From Spirogloea muscicola (lineage: Eukaryota; Streptophyta; Zygnematophyceae; Spirogloeales; Spirogloeaceae): 22,844 nt of DNA. The notes under the pieces are model-generated. The model saw only the letters and a program-made list of their open reading frames with translations, did no database searches and was not told the DNA's origin. Below are positions 9,577 through 17,580 of the stretch, one piece after another; the first letter of the stretch is position 1; every line of letters begins with the position of its first letter. The stretch spans positions 97,396 through 120,239 of the forward strand of contig WELB01000148.1 of the NCBI GenBank assembly GCA_009602725.1, written 5' to 3'. Position numbers and translations under genes: made by a program.

Positions 9577-12059
9577 TCAGCTTAGGTCCTCGATGTGATC
9601 AACATGCACTCCATTGCGCTCTTGTCCCCCGCGCAGCAAGCTCTTGAGCAGCTCTTCGAATGCTGCGACGTGCGAAGCCGTGATCTTTGGGACCCCAATT
9701 TGAGACACGGCCAGTGCGCCAAAGAAGTTGCCGACCGCGACGGCCCGCTGCAAGTCGAGACCGCGCAGCAGGCCGACGGCGAGGCCTGCAACAAACGAGT
9801 CCCCTGCCCCAGTGGGGTCCACCTCCTTGGCTTCAAATGTGGGCACGCTGTACACCTTCTCCCTGCCAGAAGACAGGCAGTTCCCAAAGATCAAGGCGGC
9901 TTCACCTGTTTGGCATGGCTCAAGATGACAGAGATGACTTGACACATTTTGTTGGTAAATGAGGGCTCAGAGATGAGAACTGTGCGTCACAGTATAGACG
10001 AACCTCACCCGCAGTAGAGCTGCGTGGGCGCTCGCCCACGCGTCACAACAACGGCAAGGCAGCGACGCGAGCAGCGCCGCTGCGAGAAGAAGGCCGCCTC
10101 GACTTGCGAGGACTTGAGCAGGACAGTGGGCCCGGCGGCAATGTCCCAGAAGGGCGTCTCCTCGAGCTGCAGGTGGGTAATGCGGCCTGTCGCCGTGTCA
10201 ATGCGCCTCAACACCGCCTGTGGCGGCCGCAACAAGAACAGCAGATTGAGTGATGGCATTGACTTCTATCACTTGTGGGTAGTCGTCATAAGCTTTGAGG
10301 TAAATCCAGCTAACCACATTTCGTAGGACCTTCATGCCTGCAAGTTGGTGACGTGCGCTACTTTAGCAGCGGTCAAGTGGCGGCGGCAGGAGGAGTGCCG
10401 AAATGCCAGCCCACCTGCATGTCAACGATGACAAGGTCGCAGATTGAGGTCATAGCCTGCAGCGTCTCCGGCAGGATCTCCTCGGCCACACCAGCGGCGA
10501 GGCCGACCGCAAAGTGGGCGCCCGGCAAATCCTTGGGTCGAATTGACTCACACCGGCTGAGTAGTGTCAGGACGCGCTCCTTGCCTGCGGGTGCTCGAGA
10601 TGGGACGGTAAGTCCAATATCGGGATCTAGCTGCAGCTTAAGTGTACCTCAGTGGAACACAAGTCACTTGCAAGCTAACCAAGTTTGCAAGTAAGAGCGG
10701 ACATAAGAGCGTGCAATCAAGCCAAGCTAGCTGCCCCGAGAGAGAGACGACGGCGCAGTCGAGCACAGAGGCTTGCACGTCACCAGTCTGCCTCTTGCAG
10801 GAAGTACAAAGCTCGAGGACCTCAGACCCCAAAACCCCTAAGCTGAGTCACGACCTGAGCCCCAAAATCGTTGTTATGTTCATGTCATTCTCAAGTGCTT
10901 AGTAGTAAGCCACTTACCTGGAGCTAGTACAATGATCTGTATGTCATTCTCGACTGCTAATACTATGCCACTTCCTGGAACTAAAACGATTCGCAAAACC
11001 CAAACCCTGGCTGTAAATGAAAAGCTCTTCCAATGTAAGGCAATGGCTGTGAGAGGCCAGCCCAGAGAATGCACAAGGTCAGGAAGGGGTCGGGAGGCGC
11101 AAAAAGCGCAAAAATGATCCCCATGACACTTGAACCCACGGTGTCGAGATGCAAACTCTTCCCACAGTGGCGCTGGCGGCGACTGCGGCGGCGGCGGTTG
11201 CGCGCATAGACTTAAGGCAAAGGTCTAAGGCCTTCCAAGCAGAGGTTAAGGGTTCGAATCCCTTTGTCCTACCGGGGCGGAGGTCGGCGCGGAAGGCCGT
11301 GGTGTGCGCGCCGGCGGCAGCGGCGAGGGCCGGCGCGACCTCGGCGGCGTGCCGGAAGTCGGCGCCGACCTTGGCGGCGAGCGCGGCGCGCTCNNNNNNN
11401 NNNNNNNNNNNNNNNNNNNNNNNNNNNNNNNNNNNNNNNNNNNNNNNNNNNNNNNNNNNNNNNNNNNNNNNNNNNNNNNNNNNNNNNNNNNNNNNNNNNN
11501 NNNNNNNNNNNNNNNNNNNNNNNNNNNNNNNNNNNNNNNNNNNNNNNNNNNNNNNNNNNNNNNNNNNNNNNNNNNNNNNNNNNNNNNNNNNNNNNNNNNN
11601 NNNNNNNNNNNNNNNNNNNNNNNNNNNNNNNNNNNNNNNNNNNNNNNNNNNNNNNNNNNNNNNNNNNNNNNNNNNNNNNNNNNNNNNNNNNNNNNNNNNN
11701 NNNNNNNNNNNNNNNNNNNNNNNNNNNNNNNNNNNNNNNNNNNNNNNNNNNNNNNNNNNNNNNNNNNNNNNNNNNNNNNNNNNNNNNNNNNNNNNNNNNN
11801 NNNNNNNNNNNNNNNNNNNNNNNNNNNNNNNNNNNNNNNNNNNNNNNNNNNNNNNNNNNNNNNNNNNNNNNNNNNNNNNNNNNNNNNNNNNNNNNNNNNN
11901 NNNNNNNNNNNNNNNNNNNNNNNNNNNNNNNNNNNNNNNNNNNNNNNNNNNNNNNNNNNNNNNNNNNNNNNNNNNNNNNNNNNNNNNNNNNNNNNNNNNN
12001 NNNNNNNNNNNNNNNNNNNNNNNGGCGGCGGGCGCGGCGGGCGGCGGCGCGAGCGCCAT
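9577..12059 (-). CDS. pfkB-family carbohydrate kinase, myo-inositol kinase-like (5' part in gap)
   Basis: Exons on the minus strand: 12059-12024 (start ATG at 12059, Ala/Pro-rich N-terminus, runs into the gap), at least 11393-11273, 10584-10415, 10217-10009, 9862-9577 (stop TAG/TAA class at 9577-9579). All visible junctions are in phase. Marks: AKVGADFRHAAEV near the start; LPGAHFAVGLAAGVAEEILP and SICDLVIVDMQ; then KSSQVEAAFF and CLAVVVTRG; and the second pfkB signature VDPTGAGDSFVAGLAVG with the catalytic Asp of GAGD, followed by GNFFGALAVSQIGVPK. The pattern and spacing match the plant inositol 3-kinase type (Arabidopsis At5g58730) better than ribokinase, fructokinase or adenosine kinase. 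The family phosphorylates myo-inositol with ATP, feeding phytate or inositol-phosphate metabolism in the cytosol. The sugar-binding N-terminal exon(s) lie in the N run. Confidence 0.85.
11039..11100 (+). repeat. Dispersed repeat copy (kinase intron)
   Basis: The segment starts GGCAATGGCTGTGAGAGGCC, continues through ATGCACAAGGT and ends near GGGTCGGGAGGCGC. The same order of blocks occurs at 17786-17830 and 17856-17920 (GGCAATGGCTGCGAAAGGCC; ATGTACAAGGTTGGCAGGGG; CCGGGAAGCGC). The copies are diverged but aligned along most of their length. Family and mobility are unknown. Confidence 0.6.
11205..11272 (+). other. tRNA-like segment (T-arm / box B), probably a relic
   Basis: Positions 11248-11264 form a perfect 5-bp stem with a 7-nt TTCGAAT loop, matching the T-arm and the RNA polymerase III box B (GGTTCGAATCC). 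Upstream, GGTCTAAGGC (11222-11231) looks like a plant tRNA-Leu D-loop. However, the spacing is too short for a full anticodon arm, and no 5' acceptor strand pairs with TGTCCTA. I read it as a degenerate tRNA or tRNA-derived repeat, not a working gene. Confidence 0.25.
11394..12023. other. Assembly gap (630 N)
   Basis: A continuous run of N. It sits inside the 5' part of the kinase gene and is flanked on both sides by very GC-rich sequence (GCG/GGC-rich), which probably caused the failure to assemble. Its true length is unknown. Confidence 1.
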
Positions 12060-12188
12060 CTCCGTCTGACGCTGCCGGAGAGGCCGCCAGGAGCGGGCGA
12101 GCCGCGGGGACGGCCGCCCCCGCGGCGCTGAGGCCCGGGCGTGGCTTCTCCCGGAGGAGATGAGACGCCGGCGGAGGCGGGCCACAGC
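12060..12188. promoter_or_regulatory. Probable bidirectional promoter / overlapping 5' leaders
   Basis: The predicted kinase start (12059, minus) and translocator start (12189, plus) face away from each other with 129 nt between them. The interval is strongly GC-rich and has no TATA-like element. Transcription of the two genes should therefore start from the same region, or even from inside the opposite gene. This is inferred from geometry only. Confidence 0.45.
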
Positions 12189-15100
12189 ATGGGGTCGGCA
12201 GACGAGCCGCCGCGGCGCTCGTACCGCACGCCGCTCTACCTCTGCATCTACATCGCGCTCTCGAGCAGCCAGATCTTCTTCAACAAGGTCCGCTCCCCGC
12301 GCTCTTGCCTCGTCTGGAGCCTCTCCTCCGAGTGCTCAAGCAATGTCAATCTAACAGGGCGCTTACACATCCTCGCAGCGAGTGTCCGTGTCTGACCTGT
12401 GACGGCACTGCGCCCGTAAGTGCCGGTCAAGCTGCATTTGGCATCTCAAGGCAAAGCCAGTTCGGTCTGGTCTCGTCAGATCTTTGGAGGAACATGAAAG
12501 CTTTTGCGCAATCGAGTAGAAGCAATGCCCCTCATCATCAAAATTTGGTGTCCGAGGGGGAGTCACTTCACACCCTATCCTGTCTTGCTTGCTACAAGTG
12601 GTCGAGCAAGTACATATGCAGCTCTGTATACATGTCTTACAGGATGTCTAAGCAGGCCTGCAAAGTACATGAGTCAATATGTTGCTTGAAGCTCACCAGC
12701 CACCCATCGCTGATGCAGTAGGGAACATAGCAGAGGCTACTCGTGCCACCGCTGGCAATGACTTGAGGCCGAATGCCAAATCAGATGTTATCAGTGTGGT
12801 GAAGCTGGCAAGGCATGGAAAGTCAAGCCCCCCTCTGTTTCGTTCACCGTCCTTGCAACTTACATGCCAAGCCCCAATCTGAGATCTCCAGTAGCCATTT
12901 CCTGTTGGTGCTCGTCAAGCACATAACAGAGATGCCTTTTGGCTGCTCTCCTCTCCTTGTGCAGTGGATCTTGTCTGAGAAGGAGTACAACTTCCCGTAC
13001 CCCGTGGCTCTCACGCTGCTGCACATGATCTTCTCAACTGTGCTCTGCTTTCTAGTCGTGCGGGTCTTCAAGGTGCACCACCTGCATCCTCCTTCTTGAG
13101 CAGGTTGCAGATAGCAAGCACTGTGCGTTGTGCCAACTGGGACATTCAGGGGCCACTGTGTTGGTCAAGCTCTAGCCACGTAGTTGCAGAAGCATGTGCT
13201 AGCCGCCTGAGGTCCGTAGTATGACCCAACTGAGACCAGGCTTGTCATTGACATGCTGCCAAGGTGTTGCTTCCAGCTGGTGAAGCTGCAGCAGGGCATG
13301 ACATTTGATCTGTGAGGACAGCATTCCATCACCGTGTTCAGCTCAGCTTCTCGTGCTTGCTACTGCTAATCAGTTGCGAGAGACAGTGGCACTGTCTCTT
13401 TGTGCATCATCAAGTGCTTTGTCTTCACAAGCATATGTCAGCGGATGGCACCCTGGCGTGTAGTAAGAGAAATCAAGTACTCTAGACTAGGCTAGACACA
13501 GCAGTGATAGGGGTGGACTTGCTGTGGCTTTGTGCCTCCTGATTGTAGGTATATGACATCTGTGGTGCCAATTGGAGCAACATTTGCTCTAACATTATGG
13601 CTTGGCAACACTGCATACCTGTACATCTCTGTCGCGTTCTCCCAGATGCTCAAAGCTGGCAGTGAGTAAGACTTATTATATGTGCAGCAGTGCTAGGAGC
13701 TGACAGCAAACATTCATTTGGCCTGCTTTGCACGATGAAAGAACAAAATGCTCAATGGCATGTTTGATATCCATCTCAAGGATGTGCAACTTGTTTACTT
13801 TGAAACTAGTCAAGCAGTGCTACGGCCATTTGCAAGCTGATTCAAGATTTGACTTAATTGCTAGTTGCAACAGTAGTGAAAGCGGACCTCTTGACCTTGC
13901 AAGTACTGCATAAAATGCACTTGCAGGTTCTGACATTGGCACTGCCACCACTTGCAGTGCCTGTGGCGGTCTACTTCTTGGGCATACTTGTTGGCCTGGA
14001 GGCACTCAGTGGTTCCATGCTTGGCATCATGTCCCTCATAAGTGGTGGTGTCATGGTGGCCTCTTATGGTGAGATCAACTTTAGTGCTGTTGGGGTTGTG
14101 TACCAGCTCAGCGGCATCATGGCCGAGGCAGCCCGTTTGATCCTTGCAGAAATTCTGGTTAAAAGGAAAGGGTTGAAGCTCGACCCAATCACTATGATGT
14201 ACTACGTCAGCCCCTGCAGGCATGTGTTAGCTCACCATTTGGGCCTCCATCATATGAGTAATAGTGTCGTAGTTTGACGTGAAGCACATCTGCTCCAGTC
14301 TTTCTACTTTGGTGATGAGCTCCACTTGCGAGGGCCTGTCTTGGCTGCTGGAAAGTGTATTCAACTGCAAGATACACACAGCACTCAGCCTGGTGCTGGC
14401 AACGTAGCCATTAGAGTTGATACCATGTGTCCTTGTTGCTTCAGAGGAACTTACCGTAATGAGACTGAGTCTTCGCAGTTGACGAGTACTATGGTACTCA
14501 GGTCATCTCTTTTGGTCAGGTTTGGATGTTCTCAGTCAGATGTGAAAGGGACATTTGTGAGGAAGTCCACTGACAAACAACCAGGACTTTGTTTGCCTCT
14601 GTCAGTGCGGTGTGCCTGCTGGTGCCATGGCTCTTGCTGGAGCAACCCCACATGAATGGTGCACCAGCCTACTTCCGCGGCAATTACGTCATTATGATTC
14701 TCAATTCTGTCTGCACTTTTGCGCTCAATATCTCCGTCTTCCTGGTTATCATCCACACAAGTGCTCTCACCATCCGAGTGGCGGGAGTCATCAAGGACTG
14801 GATAGTTGTCCTGATCTCGGCCATCATCTTTGCGGACACGAAGTTGACACGCATCAACATCTTTGGCTATGCTGTTGGTCAGTATCAAAGCTTCCTCTCC
14901 TGAGCTTGCGGCCAGAATGCTATCTACCTGCTTCTTACTCCATATGTAAAGGAGAACAGTATCAGGCAATTGTCAAGCCCTCCACACAACTTCCAGCTTT
15001 GTGGGCCGAAGTCCTTCGCATATTCACATCCCTCAACCCGTGGGCTTATCCAGAGCTTTGCTCTATGCTCCTAGCTCATCACAGTGCAAAGACCCTTGAA

Positions 15101-15312
15101 CTGAGCTTCTGGGAGAAGGCAACTCATGAAAGCATGCCAAGCCCAGTCATATGTTCTCGCTACAATGTTCATGTGGAGGTGTTCCACACTGTGCAGCTGT
15201 ATTGGGAGTGGCTCTCTATAACCGCCAGAAGACCAACAGCAGGCTCGACCAGGCGCCCATATTGCGCAAGGAGGACATGCTTGCGCACGTGGATACCTCA
15301 ACTCAGGTATGA
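12189..15312 (+). CDS. TPT/nucleotide-sugar transporter family membrane protein
   Basis: Exons: 12189-12287, 12965-13072, 13277-13311, 13549-13661, 13958-14219, 14606-14877, 15197-15312. All phases match; 1005 nt give 334 aa, the usual length. The start is the first ATG ([17 protein letters not shown]). Family marks in order: [12 protein letters not shown] at the end of TM1; [124 protein letters not shown]; then [16 protein letters not shown] and a soluble tail. About ten hydrophobic segments are expected. Relatives are plant 'probable sugar phosphate/phosphate translocators', several of which move nucleotide sugars or organic phosphates across Golgi or other endomembranes. No plastid targeting extension is present, so Golgi/ER is more likely. 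The substrate cannot be told from sequence. Intron 5 starts with GC. Confidence 0.88.
12288..12964 (+). other. First intron of the translocator gene (677 nt)
   Basis: Runs from donor AACAAG|GTCCGC to acceptor CTTGTGCAG, phase 0. It is AT-richer than the flanking exons. Short open frames inside it (for example 12305-12721 on the plus strand) have no recognisable motifs and are treated as chance. Confidence 0.8.
13277..13311 (+). other. 35-nt microexon of the translocator
   Basis: Bounded by acceptor GCTTCCAG and donor GATCT|GTGAGG, phase 0 in and phase 2 out. It encodes [12 protein letters not shown], which fills the expected loop between the VFK end of TM2 and YMTSVVPIG of TM3; relatives have a segment of the same length here. 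Without it the neighbouring exons would not be in frame. Confidence 0.85.
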
Positions 15313-15891
15313 TGAGAACGTGCGAAGACTTGAGAGTTGCCTGGAAGTTGAGCCGTTTTTCGCACAGTGCCAAGCTCTCATGCCGGCGTGCCGTCCTCCA
15401 CATGATCTCCTGTCTGCAAGATAGTGCCTAAACAGCCCACTGTTTTGAGCTGAGCCGGCCTTATTCCTGCCTTCTAGTTGCTCATAAATAGCACAGAAAC
15501 CTGGTGCTTTGTCAAGAATCTCTGCTCTATGAGAACCCCTTGGCTGTAGACAACCTGCAGAGAAGCTCATTGCATACAGCACAGAGCACAATTGTCCTCT
15601 TCCACCAGCAATTCAGCATTGCATGTAATCGCAATGACATTGCTACTGTGGAGCAGAAGCAAGTGCTGGTGGATGCTTATGCCTCCTGGTGACACTCTTC
15701 TAGCTGACAATGCTGCTGATGATGCTGTGGTCGGTGTTCCGTCCTTCTGCTGCGTAGGCTGCAGTAGCTGCTGATCTGGAGGTTGCTGAGAGCCCGCATG
15801 GGCCGACCAAGCTGAGCTGAGGAGGCGCTTTCTGGAGCAGCGGCGCTTCCGCCGCCTGCCCTCTGTCTTGCAGGCCTTTGTGAATCTTTAG
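15313..15891 (+). other. 3' region of translocator with a possible alternative last exon (15793-15891)
   Basis: The CAG|GTATGA at 15304-15312 can be read either as the end of the frame (Val, then TGA) or as a donor. If spliced to an AG at 15791-15792, phase 0 is kept and a further 32 residues follow (AELRRRFLEQRRFRRLPSV in the middle), ending with TAG at 15889-15891. That tail is charged and coding-like, as are the soluble tails of related transporters, but the acceptor has a poor pyrimidine tract. The rest of the stretch shows nothing recognisable. Confidence 0.35.
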
Positions 15892-16387
15892 CTGACCGCA
15901 TCACCTAGAAATTTAGCTCCTTATGAGGCTCGAAGTTGCTGCATTTCTTAGGTCATCCGTTGTCAATATGTCACCCTTATGTGATTCATGTCAACCAACT
16001 GGCTGGTGGTCCTTATGAACATTCGTTGACAGCCGTGGCTTGCCAGCCACCCAGGTGTTGCAGCAGGCTTTTGATGTCTCAGGTGCCTATTATGGATGAT
16101 GTATGTGTAGGAGTAGGACACACTGCAATGCTTGCGCTTAAGGGGATTACAAAGGTACGACCAGAGCTGACAGTAAACTGGCACAGAGATGCTTCGCGCA
16201 TGCAGGAGTGGTGCTTAATCCATACACTGGTGAAAAATGACGATGATGACAAATGTGAAGAAATTGCTCAAGTGAGTATGTGTTACCAGTGTACTGGATT
16301 GTATACCAAAACTTGAATGTGTATCAATATCTGGACAGTGGTACAGCAAGGACAGATGTCGAGAAGTCGAGGATAGAGTCCTTGCAG
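15892..16387. other. Intergenic region, no gene recognised
   Basis: Lies between the convergent ends of the translocator and the 281-aa ORF. An open frame of 126 codons (15936-16316, plus) has no motif, biased composition or exon context that I can recognise, and the sequence looks like 3' UTR or spacer. Confidence 0.5.
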
Positions 16388-17233
16388 CTACTCGTGTGGC
16401 AATGGGCGATGCCGAACGCGAGGTGTCCGTGATGGCCGTGGTCGGCAGGGGATCGCTGGCGAGCGTGGTATAATCTCATGGAGCTGCCTGTGCTGCCCAA
16501 CTGCCAGCTTGTCGGTGGTGTCAGTGGTCTTTCTCGCCGCAGCGGCGGCCAGCACCAAGGGAAGCGTCTTTAGCAGCAGCACACGCTGGTCCAGCGGCAG
16601 CTCCAGCAGCATGCGAGACAGCGCTTCTGGCCCGTCGCCGCCAGCGATATCGACTTTGGCGTTATGGGCGCTATTTTTGTGGAAGTCATTGCTGGTGCTG
16701 GCTGTGCAGGTGGCGGCCTTCAGTGCGCCAGTGCATGCCTCGAAGATGACGTCGTCGGCCCAGCGCAGCTGCTTCTTCGCCTGATCTCGGCAGGGTGGTG
16801 GCGGCGGCGGCTGTGGCAGCGGCAAGGGCGGCGGTGGCGGGTGCAGCTGCGACTGCGGCGGTGGGCAGGGGGCCGGGAGCTCCCACGCTCCGCCATCGCA
16901 GCGCTCGCGCAGCTCAGCCCAGGTGGGCCGCCGCCGCTGCCGGGTTGGAGACGGCGGACCCAGCGGCGGTGGTGACGAGCCCACATTGCTTGTATCGGCG
17001 GCATCGGCAGCAGTGGCCGCTGTGACAGTAAGGGGAGCTGCTGCCGCCACAGTGGTGGGCTTGTGGCTCGTGGGCCAACGGCTCATTACGCGGGCGGTGG
17101 CGACGAGGAAGCGCCGCGCAGTGGCGACGAGGCCCGCTACTGAAGACGGCTGCGGCGGTGACGCCTGCAGTGGCGTTGGCGGCAGCGGCGGAAGCAAGGT
17201 GAATGGATGTCGCCAGCTTGTGAGCGTCTCCAT
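16388..17233 (-). CDS. Unrecognised Pro/Ala-rich protein, 281 aa, single exon
   Basis: An uninterrupted GC-rich frame from ATG at 17233 to TAG at 16390-16388. I do not recognise the family. What can be seen: a Pro/Ala/Thr-rich N-terminal half with basic clusters (RQRRRPTWAELRERC, about 98-112), polyproline runs (about 122-147), then a conserved-looking basic/aromatic motif KKQLRWADD (about 153-161) followed by VIFEACTGALKAATC. A second hydrophobic helix-like segment, ALSRMLLELPLDQRVLLLKT (about 204-223), precedes an Ala-rich stretch. There is no signal peptide and no clear membrane span. The motif KxxxRWADD loosely resembles KxVRFxD-type docking motifs of nuclear regulators, but this is only a resemblance. 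Overlapping plus-strand frames in the same GC-rich DNA are shorter and look like shadows. A spliced structure cannot be ruled out. Confidence 0.55.
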   Translation of the reverse strand: METLTSWRHPFTLLPPLPPTPLQASPPQPSSVAGLVATARRFLVATARVMSRWPTSHKPTTVAAAAPLTVTAATAADAADTSNVGSSPPPLGPPSPTRQRRRPTWAELRERCDGGAWELPAPCPPPQSQLHPPPPPLPLPQPPPPPPCRDQAKKQLRWADDVIFEACTGALKAATCTASTSNDFHKNSAHNAKVDIAGGDGPEALSRMLLELPLDQRVLLLKTLPLVLAAAAARKTTDTTDKLAVGQHRQLHEIIPRSPAIPCRPRPSRTPRVRHRPLPHE

Positions 17234-17340
17234 CCGCAGTGGCGGCGCCGGTGATGAAGCGGCGGTGGCAACGGCGGCGGCGGCGGCGGCTGAAGATGGG
17301 GAGTGGGAGGGGGCCAGAGGGCTGCAGAAGAGCCCTTAGG

Positions 17341-17420
17341 GAGAGAGAGGGGGAGAGAGAGAGAGAGAGAGTGAGAGTGAGAGAAGGGGGAGGGGGGGAG
17401 AGAGAGAGCGAGAGGGGGTG
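17341..17420. repeat. (GA)n polypurine tract
   Basis: Nearly pure purine on the plus strand, dominated by GAGAGA with G runs. Confidence 0.95.
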
Positions 17421-17450
17421 GAGAGGCGCGGGGGCAAATCAATCCGCCCT

Positions 17451-17505
17451 TCCCTCCTCCGCTCGGCCTCCCTCCCTCCTCCGCTCGGCCTCCCTCCCTC
17501 CTCCG
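17451..17505. repeat. 22-nt tandem repeat, 2.5 copies
   Basis: Two identical copies of TCCCTCCTCCGCTCGGCCTC plus CC (17451-17472 and 17473-17494), then the first 11 nt of a third. Confidence 0.95.
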
Positions 17506-17580
17506 ACCGAGCCCGGGTGGGGAGCGCCCCCCGAGGGCGGCCTGCAGCTCCACCACTAACCACTCTGTTAACGACAGTCA

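Larger units (their letters stand above)
10585..11272 (-). other. Large intron of the kinase gene (688 nt)
   Basis: Donor CCCCG|GTAGGA (11272) and acceptor CCCGCAG (10585) give a phase-1 junction that restores GKERVLTLLSRC after the FRADLRP segment. The intron is the longest in this gene. It holds one copy of a dispersed repeat (11039-11100) and a tRNA T-arm-like segment close to the donor. Confidence 0.75.
17234..17580 (-). promoter_or_regulatory. Purine/pyrimidine-rich leader and promoter region of the 281-aa ORF
   Basis: Directly upstream of the ORF on its own strand. It contains a CT-rich tract (GA on the plus strand, 17341-17420) about 110 nt before the ATG and a 22-nt tandem repeat further up. 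The arrangement parallels the CT microsatellite ahead of the protease gene. No TATA box was found. Confidence 0.4.

Noticed and set aside
9863-10008. Apparent 1-nt frameshift in the kinase if the acceptor next to AAACAG (about 9917) is used
   Set aside because: A better acceptor (CTTCTGGCAG, exon from 9862) gives a perfect phase-2 junction and a family-like sequence, so no frameshift is needed.
12141-12188. Upstream extension of the translocator from GTG at 12141
   Set aside because: It is not an ATG, and the first ATG at 12189 gives the usual N-terminus for the family.
11079-12229. Long open frames on both strands through 11079-12229
   Set aside because: They are artefacts of translating the N run.
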